DNA from: Bacillus sp. REN16
GTDB lineage: Bacteria > Bacillota > Bacilli > Bacillales > Bacillaceae_L
Assembly: GCF_020731355.1 (NCBI RefSeq)
Contig: NZ_JAJFZK010000007.1
Coordinates: 1-64,000, forward strand
DNA length: 64,000 nucleotides
Reading direction: 5' to 3'
The notes under the pieces were generated by a model. It made no database searches. It had not been told where the DNA came from and saw only the letters and a list, made by a program, of their open reading frames with translations. This document shows positions 9,391 through 19,827 of this stretch, piece after piece. Made by a program: the position numbers and the translations under genes. How positions within the stretch are numbered: the first letter of the stretch is position 1; each line of letters opens with the position of its first letter.

Positions 9391-10632
9391 TCAGTTATTA
9401 AGCTTATCAGGCAAACCCTCTGTTGGTCCTATTAGCGCAAGTGAAAAATCATCTGTAAATACTCGTGTTGCCATAGCGTTTACACTGTTTTCATTGACGG
9501 TATTAATTTCATTTAATATCTCATCAAGACTCTTGTGTTCTTTTAATAATAATTCATTTTTTCCGTTTCGGCTCATCCTGCTATTGGTACTTTCAAGGCC
9601 AAGCATAAGGCTGCCCTTCATTTGTTCCTTGCTATTTTTTAATTCTTTTTCAGTAATACCTTCTGCTTTTAGCTTTGCTAACGTATCCTGAATCGTTTCA
9701 AATAACTGATTTAATTGTTTGCTTCCTGTTCCTCCGTAGATTGTCACCATCCCTGTATCTTTATATGAGGAATGATAGGAAAAAACAGAATATGCCAGAC
9801 CTTTTTGCTCACGAACATCTTGGAATAATCGACTGCTCATGCTGCCACCAAGAATATTATTTAAAACAATTAAGTCATAGACATCTTTATCACCGATTTG
9901 CAAGCCATTAAATCCTAAGCAAAGATGGGATTGTTCGGTTTCTTTTTTTCGGGTAATTTTATTTGTATGGAATGATGGCTTTTTTAAATCTTGATTAGTC
10001 TGATGTCCAGAATAGTTGCCAAAATACGCTTCAACTTCAGATGTAAAAGCTTCATCAATATTGCCAGCAATTGATATAACCACTTTATCAGGAGTGTACT
10101 TACTATTCATATATTGTCGCAGCATATCTCCATTAAAGGTTTCCAATGTTGCTTCGGTTCCAAGTATAGGATAACCTAATGGATGATTCTCATAGCTAGC
10201 TTTACTTAATAAGTCATGGACAATATCATCAGGGGTATCTTCATACATTTTGATTTCTTCAAAGACGACATTTTTCTCTTTTTTCAATTCCTCTTCATCA
10301 AATGTTGAATTAAAAAACATATCTGCTAGGATATCTAATGCAAATTTTGCATGTTCATCTAATACCTTTGCATAGTAACAAGTATATTCCTTAGATGTAA
10401 ATGCATTTACCTGACCACCTATACTATCAAAAGACTCTGCAATTTCTCTGGCAGATCTTGTTTTTGTTCCTTTGAAAAACATGTGCTCAAGAAAATGCGA
10501 AATACCATTGTTTTCTGGACTCTCATTTCGTGATCCTGTCCCAATCCAGACACCTATTGCAACTGATCGAACAGTTGGGATATTTTCTAATACAATTCTT
10601 ACACCATTTTGACAAGTATACTTTTTGATCAA
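9391..10632 (-). CDS. mlpA: M16 family zinc peptidase (MlpA/YmxG)
   Basis: A 413-residue processing-peptidase-like protein with the inverted zinc motif HXXEH: His46, Glu49 and His50 in SHFLEHMFFKGT. A third metal ligand Glu is expected about 75 residues later, in the segment EKNVVFEEIKMYED. Starts at TTG (10632) with AGGAGG nine bases upstream. Cytoplasmic, no signal peptide. In B. subtilis the homologue was connected with protease production and is encoded next to ylxY and pnpA as here. Substrate unknown. Confidence 0.94.
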   Translation of the reverse strand: MIKKYTCQNGVRIVLENIPTVRSVAIGVWIGTGSRNESPENNGISHFLEHMFFKGTKTRSAREIAESFDSIGGQVNAFTSKEYTCYYAKVLDEHAKFALDILADMFFNSTFDEEELKKEKNVVFEEIKMYEDTPDDIVHDLLSKASYENHPLGYPILGTEATLETFNGDMLRQYMNSKYTPDKVVISIAGNIDEAFTSEVEAYFGNYSGHQTNQDLKKPSFHTNKITRKKETEQSHLCLGFNGLQIGDKDVYDLIVLNNILGGSMSSRLFQDVREQKGLAYSVFSYHSSYKDTGMVTIYGGTGSKQLNQLFETIQDTLAKLKAEGITEKELKNSKEQMKGSLMLGLESTNSRMSRNGKNELLLKEHKSLDEILNEINTVNENSVNAMATRVFTDDFSLALIGPTEGLPDKLNN

Positions 10633-10663
10633 GGCTGTATTCCTCCTGTTCTCTAAACACCAA

Positions 10664-11638
10664 TTACTTTTTCTTTAGTATTATACGTTCTTCGTTTAAT
10701 AATGTAGAAACATTGTCGATTGCAAGATCTTTTTGTTTAATTGATAGAATTAATCTTTCGAGACTTTGAGCAGTTGGTGATGTTGGATGCATTAAAACAA
10801 GAGCCCCTGGATGAACTTTTCCCAATACTCTTTGAACTAATACATGTGGTTGTGGACGCTGCCAATCGATTGTATCAACACTCCACATGATTGTTTTCAT
10901 CCCGAGCTCATCAGCTATCTTAACAACTTCGTCACGGTAACTTCCACTCGGAGGTGCAAAAAGAGTTGGCTTTTTACCTGTGGCTGCCTCAATAACTTGA
11001 TTTGTCTTGATTAATTGCTCCCTGACAAGCTCCGCAGACAATGTTTTCATATTTGGATGTGTATAGGAGTGATTGCCAACCTCATGCCCAGCATCAACAA
11101 TCATTTTGGCTAAATCCGGATTTTCCTTGACCCATCTGCCTTCTAAGAAAAATGTAGCTTTTACATTATGTTTCTTTAGGGTTTCAAGCATATCTGGAAT
11201 ATATTCATTGCCCCACGCTACATTTATTAAAAAAGAAACAATCGGTTTATTCGGATTTCCGCGATAAATCGCTGAAGACGGGAGATCTTCTAAATGAACT
11301 TTAGGTGAAACCTGCTTATACACTAACTTGTTCTGATCAAAGGTACCCTCTTTTTTCATCTTTTTATAGGAAGCTGGAATATCAACCTCAAGGCCATTTA
11401 AGCCAGGTGTTGCTTTCCAAACAGGGTCTATCTTAGCATCTTCTGCTGGAATGCTATACTCGATTGCCCTTTTTTCAATTTCATTTAGTAGCTGATCACC
11501 TTTCGTACTAACAGGGATTGCCTCAACGCTCTTTTTTAATCCTGCAATGTAATCATTTGTAAATGGATTATGTAATGAACCAATGGAAATCAATAAAATG
11601 CATATAAAAACAAAAAAATGTATGTATTGTTTTTTCAT
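10664..11638 (-). CDS. ylxY: YlxY, polysaccharide deacetylase-like membrane protein
   Basis: A 324-residue NodB-fold protein with an uncleaved or cleavable hydrophobic N-terminus (residues 7-21). Start is the ATG at 11638 after GAGGGGGAT; an in-frame extension to 11698 lacks an SD. The metal-binding His pair is present (NHSYTH, His190 and His194), as are MWSVDTIDW and the terminal LMHPT block. The usual catalytic TFDDGP motif is replaced by FLINVAWG near 137-143, and the RxP motif by FAPPSG near 227-232. Deacetylase activity is therefore doubtful. Its place next to pnpA and mlpA is conserved in Bacillus. Confidence 0.9.
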   Translation of the reverse strand: MKKQYIHFFVFICILLISIGSLHNPFTNDYIAGLKKSVEAIPVSTKGDQLLNEIEKRAIEYSIPAEDAKIDPVWKATPGLNGLEVDIPASYKKMKKEGTFDQNKLVYKQVSPKVHLEDLPSSAIYRGNPNKPIVSFLINVAWGNEYIPDMLETLKKHNVKATFFLEGRWVKENPDLAKMIVDAGHEVGNHSYTHPNMKTLSAELVREQLIKTNQVIEAATGKKPTLFAPPSGSYRDEVVKIADELGMKTIMWSVDTIDWQRPQPHVLVQRVLGKVHPGALVLMHPTSPTAQSLERLILSIKQKDLAIDNVSTLLNEERIILKKK

Positions 11639-11725
11639 AGCTATCCCCCTCTTTACTAGAAAATATGTAAAGGAGGGACAAGGTAGAACATAAATCACAA
11701 TTTTAAAGAAAAGCTTTAGAAAACC

Positions 11726-11750
11726 TAAAAAGCCCGGTATACCAGGCTTT
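11726..11750 (-). terminator. Intrinsic terminator of pnpA
   Basis: Stem AAAGCCTGGT / ACCGGGCTTT (one wobble pair) followed by TTAGG on the minus strand, just after the pnpA stop. Confidence 0.8.
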
Positions 11751-11758
11751 GGAGAAAA

Positions 11759-13882
11759 TTATTTTTGTTGCTGTTTTTCTTGTTGTTCCTTTTGTTCACG
11801 TAAAACAGCTTTCCTAGAAAGGTTTACACGACCTTGCTTATCAATTTCTGTTACTTTCACAAGGATTTCATCGCCAATGGAGACAACATCCTCAACTTTT
11901 CCAACTCGCTCTTCAGCAAGCTCAGAAATATGAACAAGTCCGTCTTTACCACTGAAAATTTCAACAAAAGCACCGAACTTTTCAATGCGTTTTACTTTAC
12001 CAAGGTACATTTGGCCAACTTCCACTTCACGAACAATATCTTCAATGATTTTCTTTGCTTTCTGATTCATTGCTTCATCAACAGAAGAGATAAAGATTGT
12101 GCCGTCTTGTTCGATGTCAATTTTCACGCCAGTTTCATCAATGATCTTATTGATTTGTTTACCGCTTGGTCCAATAACATCACGAATCTTATCTGGATTA
12201 ATTGCCATTGTAAAAATCTTTGGTGCATATTTAGAAAGCTCTGTTCTTGGTGTTGTTAATGTTGCCAACATAGAATCAAGAATCTGCATACGACCTTTTT
12301 TCGCTTGTTGTAATGCCTCTTCAAGAATCTCACGAGAAAGGCCTTCGATTTTTATATCCATTTGAAGGGCTGTAACACCTTTTGAAGTTCCTGCAACCTT
12401 AAAGTCCATATCTCCTAGATGGTCTTCCATACCTTGAATATCAGTCAACACCGTATAATGTTCTCCTGATTTTACAAGTCCCATTGCAATACCAGCTACT
12501 GGTGCTTTAATAGGAACACCTGCATCCATCATGGCAAGTGTACTTGCGCAAATACTGGCTTGTGAAGTAGAACCATTTGATTCTAACACTTCTGAAACAA
12601 GACGTATTGTATATGGAAAATCTTTCTCGGATGGAATTACAGGCTCTAATGCACGCTCACCTAACGCACCATGTCCAATTTCACGACGACCCGGTCCTCT
12701 CATTGGCCCAGTTTCACCAACACTGAATTGTGGGAAATTATAGTGATGCATAAAGCGTTTTGTCTCTTCAATTCCTAATCCATCAAGAATTTGCACGTCA
12801 CCTAATGCGCCAAGTGTACAAATACTTAATGCTTGGGTTTGTCCACGTGTAAATAAACCTGAACCATGGGTACGAGCAAGTAATCCTACTTCTGATGAAA
12901 GTGGACGAATTTCATCGATTTGTCTTCCATCTGGACGGACCTTTTCAACTGTAATTAAGCGGCGAACCTCTTCTTTTACAAGTTTATTTAAAATTTCCTT
13001 AACTTGCTTAAGAGTAGTATCATCTGCTTCTTGTTCTTGGTATTCTGCAACAATAGCTGATTTCACTTCATTAATTGCATCTTCTCTTGCATGCTTTTCT
13101 ACGACCTGTACAGCCTTGTTGATGTCCTTTTCGGCTTTTGCTCGAATTTGTGCTTCTAACTCTTGATCAAGCTCATAAAGGACAATCTCCCTTTTATCTT
13201 TACCAATTTCTGCAACGATTTTTTCCTGGAATGCGATTAAACGTTTAATTTCCTCATGTCCAAACATAATTGCTTCAAGCATCACTTCTTCTGGAACCTC
13301 ATCAGCACCAGCTTCAACCATGTTGATCGCATCTTTTGTTCCAGCAACAACTAAATGAATATCACTTTTTTCTTGATCTTGTACTGAAGGATTAATGATA
13401 AATTGATTATCAACTCTACCTACTGTAACACCTGCAATTGGACCTTCAAATGGGATATCTGAAACAGAAAGTGCCAATGAGGACCCGAACATTGCCGCCA
13501 TTTCAGATGAACAGTCTTGGTCCACGCTCATTACGATGCTAATAACTTGTACTTCATTTCTAAATCCATCAGCAAATAACGGTCGAATTGGACGGTCTAT
13601 CAAACGACTTGCTAGAATTGCTTTTTCACTTGGCCTACCTTCACGTTTAATAAAACCTCCAGGTATTTTTCCTACTGCATATAATCGCTCTTCATAGTTT
13701 ACAGTTAGCGGAAAGAAATCTAATGGTTTTGGCTCTTTTGATGCGGTTGCTGTACTTAAGACAGCTGTTTCACCATAACGAACTAATGCAGCTCCGCTAG
13801 CTTGTTTCGCTAGTTGACCAACTTCTACGGTCAGTTGCCTACCAGCCCATTCCATGGAGAAAACTTGCTTTCCTTGTTCCAT
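11759..13882 (-). CDS. pnpA: Polynucleotide phosphorylase
   Basis: Trimeric 3'-5' exoribonuclease using phosphate; a main mRNA-decay enzyme and, in Bacillus, a partner in RNA turnover complexes. It has 707 residues in the standard order: RNase PH domain 1 (about 10-215), linker helices, RNase PH domain 2 (about 310-540), a KH domain with IGPSGKQI near 568-575, and an S1 domain at about 620-690. A Gln/Glu/Lys-rich tail follows. ATG start with GAGAGGGGC upstream. It lies downstream of rpsO but is separated by a terminator and repeat A1, so expression is probably independent. Confidence 0.98.
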   Translation of the reverse strand: MEQGKQVFSMEWAGRQLTVEVGQLAKQASGAALVRYGETAVLSTATASKEPKPLDFFPLTVNYEERLYAVGKIPGGFIKREGRPSEKAILASRLIDRPIRPLFADGFRNEVQVISIVMSVDQDCSSEMAAMFGSSLALSVSDIPFEGPIAGVTVGRVDNQFIINPSVQDQEKSDIHLVVAGTKDAINMVEAGADEVPEEVMLEAIMFGHEEIKRLIAFQEKIVAEIGKDKREIVLYELDQELEAQIRAKAEKDINKAVQVVEKHAREDAINEVKSAIVAEYQEQEADDTTLKQVKEILNKLVKEEVRRLITVEKVRPDGRQIDEIRPLSSEVGLLARTHGSGLFTRGQTQALSICTLGALGDVQILDGLGIEETKRFMHHYNFPQFSVGETGPMRGPGRREIGHGALGERALEPVIPSEKDFPYTIRLVSEVLESNGSTSQASICASTLAMMDAGVPIKAPVAGIAMGLVKSGEHYTVLTDIQGMEDHLGDMDFKVAGTSKGVTALQMDIKIEGLSREILEEALQQAKKGRMQILDSMLATLTTPRTELSKYAPKIFTMAINPDKIRDVIGPSGKQINKIIDETGVKIDIEQDGTIFISSVDEAMNQKAKKIIEDIVREVEVGQMYLGKVKRIEKFGAFVEIFSGKDGLVHISELAEERVGKVEDVVSIGDEILVKVTEIDKQGRVNLSRKAVLREQKEQQEKQQQK

Positions 13883-14005
13883 ATATTAATGCCCCTCTCT
13901 AAATCACATTCAAATGTATATTATGTATTAATAGTATGAACTAATTTATTCGAACATATCAATACTTGCTCATTATGTAAAGTGAAATTTTGTTCAAATT
14001 TGATA

Positions 14006-14187
14006 GAAAAGCGCAAGGCGCCCGGATAGCAGAACATCGACTAACTACTGCCACGTCCTGTGGCAAACGTCGATGTCAGCACTTCCTGTGCAAGTCAAGC
14101 ATAAGATAAGCGCTGACGGAAGGTGCACTTTAGCCTTACGTTGCGATTGGCTAGACCCGCGAGCTGATGGCGCCTGGAGCTAGACAT
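14006..14187 (+). repeat. Family A modular hairpin repeat, copy A1 (long form)
   Basis: Begins AAGCGCAAGGCGCCCGG and ends GATGGCGCCTGGAGCTAG, so the ends are complementary through GGCGCC. A first module holds ACATCGAC...GTCGATGT enclosing the mini-hairpin GCCAC-GTCCT-GTGGC (14050-14064), followed by GCAC-TTCCT-GTGC (14079-14091). A second module starts AAGCATAAG and includes AGCGCTGAC. It fills the 375-nt gap between the rpsO terminator and pnpA; no gene is seen in the gap. Confidence 0.88.
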
Positions 14188-14223
14188 CAAAAGAAGGAAA
14201 TAAATCCCTCTATTTTAACCTAA

Positions 14224-14251
14224 TAAAAAAGCGGGAATGCTCCCGCTTTTT
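14224..14251 (-). terminator. Intrinsic terminator of rpsO
   Basis: Stem AAAGCGGGAG / CTCCCGCTTT-type (AAAAAGCGGGA GCAT TCCCGCTTTTTT) with a T-run on the minus strand, immediately after the rpsO stop. Confidence 0.92.
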
Positions 14252-14257
14252 CGTAGA

Positions 14258-14527
14258 TTATCGACGTAGTCCAAGCTTGTTGATTAATTCACGGTAACGA
14301 GTTACGTCTTTATTACGAAGATATGTTAATAAATTACGACGTTTACCAACCATCTTTAATAGACCACGACGTGAATGATGATCTTTCTTGTGTGTACGTA
14401 AATGATCATTTAGCTTATTGATTTGCTCAGTTAGGACAGCGATTTGAACTTCTGGTGAACCAGTGTCATTCTCATGAGTTTTATACTCACTGATAATTTC
14501 GTTCTTACGCTCTTGTGTGATTGCCAT
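14258..14527 (-). CDS. rpsO: 30S ribosomal protein S15
   Basis: An 89-residue small-subunit protein that binds the central domain of 16S rRNA. Start at ATG 14527 ([10 protein letters not shown]) with AGGAGGTG upstream; a GTG in the SD would add three residues and is rejected. The conserved blocks [22 protein letters not shown] and RRNLLTYLR are all present. A probable structured leader precedes it (14528-14630). It lies between ribC and pnpA, as in B. subtilis, and has its own terminator. Confidence 0.98.
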   Translation of the reverse strand: MAITQERKNEIISEYKTHENDTGSPEVQIAVLTEQINKLNDHLRTHKKDHHSRRGLLKMVGKRRNLLTYLRNKDVTRYRELINKLGLRR

Positions 14528-14630
14528 CCTATTCACCTCCTATTATAGTATCCCCAATTACCTAGCAGCCGTTGGTGATTCGATCTGCCACGCAATGGTT
14601 CTTTTTCATACTTAACTAGAATACAACTTT
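14528..14630 (-). promoter_or_regulatory. Candidate rpsO leader (possible S15 autoregulatory site)
   Basis: The 103 nt between the ribC stop and rpsO carry short complementary blocks (GGCAG with CTGCT) ahead of the SD AGGAGGTG. S15 is known to bind the leader of its own mRNA in Geobacillus stearothermophilus. I infer a similar site here from context; I have not folded it or matched a covariance model. Confidence 0.35.
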
Positions 14631-15596
14631 TTATGATAAAAAGCAAGTATGTTCGTTTATTTTTTCAAAGTATTGCTTCGCTTCTTCCTTGTCTTGTCCA
14701 ATTTGTTGAATTAATTTATCAATGGAAGGAAACTTTCTTTCAGAGCGGATTCTTTTATGCCATTCAACAATTACTTCCTCTTTATAAATGTCTTCATTAA
14801 AATCAAATAGATGAACCTCAATTGATGGTACAGTCTCGTCTTCATTAAAAGTAGGTTTAACACCAAGGTTACAAACACCACTATGCCATTTCGAACCAAC
14901 TTTTAAACGAACTGCATAAACTCCCATTTTAGGGATAATATAGTCGTCAATCGTTTTGACATTTGCCGTCGGGAAGCCGATAGTTCTGCCGCGTTTATCA
15001 CCATCTACCACAATCCCTTTTACTGTATAGAATCTTCCTAATAACGGTGGCAGTTGGTCCATTTCTCCCTTTTGAATCAAGTCTCTGATAACCGTAGAAC
15101 TCACCTTTTCATTATTAAAGGTTAATTTCTCTACAGTTGTTTGAGTAAATCGTCCATTTGCTTGTTGAGGGAGTGTTTCCATCGTTCCTTTTCCAAATCG
15201 TCCAAATGTAAAATCAAACCCTGCAACAACATGCTTCACATTTAGACCGAAAATGTATTCATCCACAAATTGCTGTGGAGATAAACTTGCAAACTCAGAG
15301 GAGAAATTTACTATGAATAAGTAGTCAATATCCATTTCTTCAAATAGTTTTTCTTTGTGATGCAACGGCGTAATATATTCGACTTTTGTAACACCCTTTT
15401 TAAGGACAACAGATGGATGAGGATCAAATGTCATGACAGAGCATGCTATGCCTTGTTTTTCTGCTTCCTTCTTTGCAGTTTCAACTACTTTTTGATGACC
15501 TAGATGAACACCATCAAAATACCCCAAAGCCAAGACAGTTGGTGGTAAATCTGTTTGATTAAATGAATGCGGGTGTGTGATATGAATCGTTTTCAC
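14631..15596 (-). CDS. ribC: Bifunctional riboflavin kinase / FAD synthetase
   Basis: Makes FMN from riboflavin and FAD from FMN. A 321-residue two-domain protein. The N-terminal nucleotidyltransferase has ALGYFDGVHLGHQ at about 23-35; the C-terminal riboflavin kinase begins near 185, with GRTIGFPTANV near 207-217. Start is GTG at 15596 with AAGGTG eight bases upstream. It follows truB by 32 nt and is probably co-transcribed with it. In B. subtilis FMN made by this enzyme is the ligand of the rib riboswitch. Confidence 0.96.
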   Translation of the reverse strand: MKTIHITHPHSFNQTDLPPTVLALGYFDGVHLGHQKVVETAKKEAEKQGIACSVMTFDPHPSVVLKKGVTKVEYITPLHHKEKLFEEMDIDYLFIVNFSSEFASLSPQQFVDEYIFGLNVKHVVAGFDFTFGRFGKGTMETLPQQANGRFTQTTVEKLTFNNEKVSSTVIRDLIQKGEMDQLPPLLGRFYTVKGIVVDGDKRGRTIGFPTANVKTIDDYIIPKMGVYAVRLKVGSKWHSGVCNLGVKPTFNEDETVPSIEVHLFDFNEDIYKEEVIVEWHKRIRSERKFPSIDKLIQQIGQDKEEAKQYFEKINEHTCFLS

Positions 15597-15628
15597 TTCT
15601 ATTTCACCTTTTTTCTACTATGAATAAC

Positions 15629-16555
15629 CTACTTTAATTCTTGGTTATTAACTAATACTTTAATAGGTTTTATCAATTGTGATTTTTCTGGATGTCGTTG
15701 ATATATTGCTAGGATTTCTCCATTATGTAGGAGAGCAACTGGTTCCCCGTCCGGTAACTCTTGTAACTCTTGTGGAACCGGGAGGACAGACCCATTTTTT
15801 ACTTTCTCTGCTACTTTATCATTAATTAAAATTTTGCGCAAATGGGAAAGAGCATCCTCAATCGTGAGAAGCTGTTCTTCAACAGTTCCAGCTTGAACAT
15901 GGTGTTCAATTTCTTGTAATGTCAAGCATCGATCGAGAGTAAAGTCGCCTGAAGATGTCCTTTGTAAATCAGACATATGTGATGGAAACCCTAGTTTTTC
16001 GCCAATTTGCACAGCTAAAGTTCTCACATACGTTCCTTTGCTGCAGTTTACACGGAAACGAAAGGAGACAACCCCATCCTTATGAAAGATGTCACCGAGA
16101 AGGTCTAATTTATGAATGGTTATTTTTCGTGATGGTCTTTCGATTACCATTCCTTGTCTAGCGTATTCATAGAGGCGCTTTCCATTTACTTTTACTGCCG
16201 AAAACATAGGTGGTGTTTGAATGATTTCACCGGTTAATGAATGGAGTACGTCTAAGACTTCATCTTTCGTAATTTGCCGGTCTATTTCTTTTTCTTCTGC
16301 CTTTTCACCGGATGCATCTTCGGTAGTCGTTGAATAACCTATTGTCACTTCCCCTTCATAGGTCTTGTTGGCAGCCGTTACGTATTCAACGATCTTCGTT
16401 GCTCTTCCTAGGCAAATTGGTAAAACTCCCGATACATCAGGGTCTAAGGTTCCAGTATGGCCAACTTTTTTCATTTTTACTAGCTTCCGAACCTTAAAAA
16501 CACAATCATGGGAAGTCATCCCTTTTGGTTTATTTAGAAGTAAAATTCCATCCAC
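15629..16555 (-). CDS. truB: tRNA pseudouridine(55) synthase
   Basis: Isomerises U55 in the T-arm of tRNAs. It has 308 residues; the catalytic Asp38 sits in TGTLDPDVSGVLP, and N-terminal LNKPKGMTSHD and YEGEVTIGYST blocks are conserved. The C-terminal PUA-like region is from about 240. GTG start (16555) with AGGAGG nine bases upstream. In contrast to a continuous nusA operon, an intrinsic terminator lies between rbfA and truB, suggesting a separate or attenuated transcript for truB-ribC. Confidence 0.96.
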   Translation of the reverse strand: MDGILLLNKPKGMTSHDCVFKVRKLVKMKKVGHTGTLDPDVSGVLPICLGRATKIVEYVTAANKTYEGEVTIGYSTTTEDASGEKAEEKEIDRQITKDEVLDVLHSLTGEIIQTPPMFSAVKVNGKRLYEYARQGMVIERPSRKITIHKLDLLGDIFHKDGVVSFRFRVNCSKGTYVRTLAVQIGEKLGFPSHMSDLQRTSSGDFTLDRCLTLQEIEHHVQAGTVEEQLLTIEDALSHLRKILINDKVAEKVKNGSVLPVPQELQELPDGEPVALLHNGEILAIYQRHPEKSQLIKPIKVLVNNQELK

Positions 16556-16623
16556 TTAGAGCCGCCTCCTCTAACATTTTTTCTATTATGGTTTTATATG
16601 TTCCATTTTTAAAAAAACGACTG

Positions 16624-16659
16624 AAAAAAAGGGATAGACTTTATATAAAAGTCTATCCT
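16624..16659 (-). terminator. Intrinsic terminator between rbfA and truB
   Basis: Stem GGATAGACTTT / AAAGTCTATCC with loop TATAT, followed on the minus strand by CTTTTTTTC. Immediately after the rbfA stop. A textbook terminator at the end of the rimP-rbfA cluster. Confidence 0.93.
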
Positions 16660-16664
16660 CTCCC

Positions 16665-17030
16665 TTATTCTCGATTTGATTCTTGATTTGATTGTTTATT
16701 AATTTCAGTAAGAATCGTTTCAATTCGATTCCCATAATCAATTGATTCATCAAATTCGAATAGAATTTCAGGTGTTTTCCGTAAACGAATACGCTGCCCG
16801 ATTTCTGAGCGGATAAAGCCTTTTGCTTTCGCAAGACCCTTTAACGTATTCTGTCTTTGCTCTTCATCACCTAATACCGAAATAAAAACTTTTGCTTGTT
16901 GAAGATCTCCTGTAACTTGAACATCGGTTACAGTAACAAATCCAATCCGAGGATCCTTGATCTTCCTGCCGATGATGTCACTTAATTCCTTTTTCATTTG
17001 TTCTCCAACACGATTAGGTCGTAAACTCAT
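16665..17030 (-). CDS. rbfA: 30S ribosome-binding factor A
   Basis: Late 30S maturation factor with a KH-like fold that binds near helix 1 of 16S rRNA. It is 121 residues from the ATG at 17030 ([11 protein letters not shown]), with AGAGGTG upstream; an upstream in-frame start at 17054 would cover the SD. The family block [12 protein letters not shown] is present. It follows ylxP by 14 nt and is the last gene before a strong terminator. Confidence 0.96.
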   Translation of the reverse strand: MSLRPNRVGEQMKKELSDIIGRKIKDPRIGFVTVTDVQVTGDLQQAKVFISVLGDEEQRQNTLKGLAKAKGFIRSEIGQRIRLRKTPEILFEFDESIDYGNRIETILTEINKQSNQESNRE

Positions 17031-17044
17031 CTTGTTATCACCTC

Positions 17045-17323
17045 TTATAACCACTCAAAGTCGGTTATTGTTCGATCTAATTCTGGGAACGAATCAATAA
17101 ACTTTAGGGCATTGTTTAATTCGAGTTCAGATTGCTTTCGACTTGATGATACTGTAACAATTGCAATTTTCGTTCTTTGCCATGTATCTTGATAGTCTAC
17201 CTCCGCAACTGAAACATTAAACTTTTGTTTGAGTCGTGTCATGACACTTTGTAAAACGGAGCGTTTTGCTTTTAAAGAATTTGCATCATAGATAATGCAT
17301 TCGCACTCCACATAGCCGATCAA
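17045..17323 (-). CDS. ylxP: YlxP, DUF503 family protein
   Basis: A 92-residue protein matching B. subtilis YlxP along its length ([20 protein letters not shown] at the start, [11 protein letters not shown] near the end). Function is unclear; the position between infB and rbfA suggests a translation or ribosome link. It starts at TTG overlapping the infB stop by four bases (TTGA). The SD is weak, so translation is probably coupled to infB. Confidence 0.93.
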   Translation of the reverse strand: MIGYVECECIIYDANSLKAKRSVLQSVMTRLKQKFNVSVAEVDYQDTWQRTKIAIVTVSSSRKQSELELNNALKFIDSFPELDRTITDFEWL

Positions 17324-19497
17324 TGACGATCAACTTCTTCCATCACAAATGCTTCAATGACGTCTCCTTCTTTAATATCGTTGTATTTCGCAATTGTTAT
17401 ACCACACTCATAATTTTGTGCTACTTCCTTAACATCATCCTTGAAGCGTTTCAATGTATCAATTACCCCTTCAAAAATAACTACACCATTACGAATTATG
17501 CGCACTCCGCTATCACGAGTGATTTTACCGTCTGTAACATAAGAGCCAGCAATTGTACCAATCTTAGATACTTTGAACGTAGTTCTTACTTCCGCTTGCC
17601 CAATTACTTTTTCTTCAAATTCTGGGTCAAGCATACCCTTCATTGCAGATTCAATTTCTTCTATCGCTTTATAGATAATACGGTGAAGACGGACATCAAC
17701 TTCCTCTGCCTCAGCAGTACGCTTTGCATTCACATCAGGTCGGACATTAAAGCCGATTACAATCGCATTTGATGCTGATGCAAGAGTAATATCCGATTCA
17801 TTAATAGCACCGACACCAGTATGAATAATCTTAACTTTAACACCTTCAACATCAATTTTTTGAAGAGACGCTGCTAAAGCCTCTACTGACCCTTGAACAT
17901 CAGCTTTAACAATAAGATTAATTTCCTTCATTTCACCTTGCTTAATATGTTCAAATAAATCCTCAAGACTAACTTTTACTTTATCGCCGCGTTGTTCCAC
18001 TAATTGCTTTTGCGCTCTAGCTTCCCCAACATGGCGTGCCGTCTTTTCATCTTCAAATACAACAAATTGATCGCCAGCCTGTGGTACATCATTTAATCCT
18101 GTAACCTCAACTGGTGTAGACGGACCAGCCTCTTTGACACGACGGCCAACATCATTAACCATTGCACGGACACGACCAAACGTGTTTCCAACCACAATTG
18201 GGTCACCCACACGAAGAGTTCCATTTTGAACTAATAATGTCGCAACTGATCCTCTGCCTTTATCAAGTTGTGCTTCAATTACAGTTCCTGTTGCTCTTCG
18301 TTTCGGATTTGCTTTATATTCTTCTACTTCACCCACGAGAAGAATCATTTCAAGCAAATTGTCGATGCCTTCTCCTGTTAACGCTGAAATTGGAACGAAA
18401 ATGGTGTCTCCACCCCAATCCTCCGGAATTAGGCCATGTTCTGTTAATTCCTGCATAACACGATCAGGATTTGCTGTTGGTTTATCCATTTTATTCACAG
18501 CTACAATGATTGGGACCTCAGCCGCTTTTGCGTGGTTAATCGCTTCAACTGTTTGCGGCATTACACCATCATCTGCTGCAACAACTAATATAGTGATATC
18601 AGTTACTTTGGCACCTCTTGCACGCATTGTTGTAAACGCAGCATGCCCCGGAGTATCCAAGAAGGTAATTTTCTTATCATTAACAACAACTTGATATGCA
18701 CCAATATGCTGTGTAATACCACCAGCTTCACCAGCCGTAACCTTAGTGTTTCGGATTGAATCTAGAGTAGTTGTTTTACCATGGTCAACATGTCCCATGA
18801 TTGTTACGATTGAAGGTCTTTCAATAAGATCTTCTTCTTTATCTTCCTCGACATACTGTTCAAATTCTGTAACTTCAAAGACAATTTCTTCTTCTACCTC
18901 TACACCATATTCTGATGCAATTAGTTCAATTGAATCCTTATCAAGTTCTTGGTTAATTGTAGCCATAACACCTAACATGAAAAGCTTCTTAATAATTTCT
19001 GAAGGCTCTTTACCAAGTTTTTTTGCTAATTCCCCAACTGTTAATGATCCAACAAAAGTAATTTTTTCAGGCAATTTCTTTTCAGGTTTTGGTTGAACCG
19101 GTTGTTGGTGATTGTTAGGTCGATGATTGCCTTTTTGTTTGTTGTTATTTCCCTTATTATTCCTAGGTTGAAATGCCTTTTTCTGACCCTGATTATCCGA
19201 CTTTTTCCCGTCACGATTTTTAGGAGTCACAGGCTTTTTCTTCGTTTCTTTTTTGTCAACCACTTTGGTATCTTCATTAACAGGTGGTTTTGTTGTGCTA
19301 TTTTGGTTTTGTTCTTTTGCAGGCTTAACCTGTTCTGATTTCTTTCCAAATGATTGATTTAATTTATTCAAAATATCTCCCTCAATTGTTGCCATATGAT
19401 TTTTTACCTCAATGTCCATCTCTTTAAGCTTAGTAATTACTTCTTTGCTTGAGATATTTTGTTTTTTTGCATATTCGTATACACGCATTCTACTCAT
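17320..19497 (-). CDS. infB: Translation initiation factor IF-2
   Basis: GTPase that brings initiator tRNA to the 30S subunit. It is 725 residues from the ATG at 19497 ([12 protein letters not shown]), preceded by GGGGGTGAAC; an in-frame extension to 19554 overlaps ylxQ and is rejected. The N-terminal IF-2N motif lies at 1-50, followed by a Lys/Asn/Gln-rich linker (about 60-150) and a second IF2_N region near 155-210. The G domain has GHVDHGKTT at about 235-243, DTPGHAAF and NKMDKP. C-terminal beta barrels and the tRNA-binding C2 domain follow. Part of the rimP-nusA-ylxR-ylxQ-infB-ylxP-rbfA cluster. Confidence 0.98.
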   Translation of the reverse strand: MSRMRVYEYAKKQNISSKEVITKLKEMDIEVKNHMATIEGDILNKLNQSFGKKSEQVKPAKEQNQNSTTKPPVNEDTKVVDKKETKKKPVTPKNRDGKKSDNQGQKKAFQPRNNKGNNNKQKGNHRPNNHQQPVQPKPEKKLPEKITFVGSLTVGELAKKLGKEPSEIIKKLFMLGVMATINQELDKDSIELIASEYGVEVEEEIVFEVTEFEQYVEEDKEEDLIERPSIVTIMGHVDHGKTTTLDSIRNTKVTAGEAGGITQHIGAYQVVVNDKKITFLDTPGHAAFTTMRARGAKVTDITILVVAADDGVMPQTVEAINHAKAAEVPIIVAVNKMDKPTANPDRVMQELTEHGLIPEDWGGDTIFVPISALTGEGIDNLLEMILLVGEVEEYKANPKRRATGTVIEAQLDKGRGSVATLLVQNGTLRVGDPIVVGNTFGRVRAMVNDVGRRVKEAGPSTPVEVTGLNDVPQAGDQFVVFEDEKTARHVGEARAQKQLVEQRGDKVKVSLEDLFEHIKQGEMKEINLIVKADVQGSVEALAASLQKIDVEGVKVKIIHTGVGAINESDITLASASNAIVIGFNVRPDVNAKRTAEAEEVDVRLHRIIYKAIEEIESAMKGMLDPEFEEKVIGQAEVRTTFKVSKIGTIAGSYVTDGKITRDSGVRIIRNGVVIFEGVIDTLKRFKDDVKEVAQNYECGITIAKYNDIKEGDVIEAFVMEEVDRH

Positions 19498-19516
19498 ATG
19501 TTCACCCCCAAATATG

Positions 19517-19819
19517 TTAATCGAGCAAGTGACTAATCTTTTTTGCAAACCCACTTTCTGTTATCGCGACAACTACTCTGGCATCCTTACCAATTGAATG
19601 TCCCAGTGTATAACGGTCGCTAACAGTACGAAGTTGAACCTGATAATACGTGCTTTTATCCGTAATTTTCTTTGTAGTGTTTGCTGACGCATCTTCAGAT
19701 AAAAGAACAAGCTTTGCGTTACCATTGCGGATTTCCTTTACAACAAGTTCTTCACCTGAAATGACTTTTCTCGCTCGATTGGCAAGACCCAATAACGACG
19801 TCCATTCCTTGTTTTCCAT
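19517..19819 (-). CDS. ylxQ: YlxQ, L7Ae-family RNA-binding protein
   Basis: A 100-residue L7Ae/L30e/S12e-type protein: [19 protein letters not shown] at the N-terminus and [13 protein letters not shown] in the middle are typical. B. subtilis paralogues bind kink-turns; the target of YlxQ is not settled. ATG start with an AAGGAG SD about 11 bases upstream. It lies eight nt after ylxR and 19 nt before infB. Confidence 0.93.
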   Translation of the reverse strand: MENKEWTSLLGLANRARKVISGEELVVKEIRNGNAKLVLLSEDASANTTKKITDKSTYYQVQLRTVSDRYTLGHSIGKDARVVVAITESGFAKKISHLLD

Positions 19820-19827
19820 CTATAAAG

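Noticed and set aside
11834-12259. Plus-strand 141-codon open frame opposite pnpA
   Set aside because: It is fully antisense to the well-conserved pnpA, has no family resemblance, and its composition follows from the pnpA codons.
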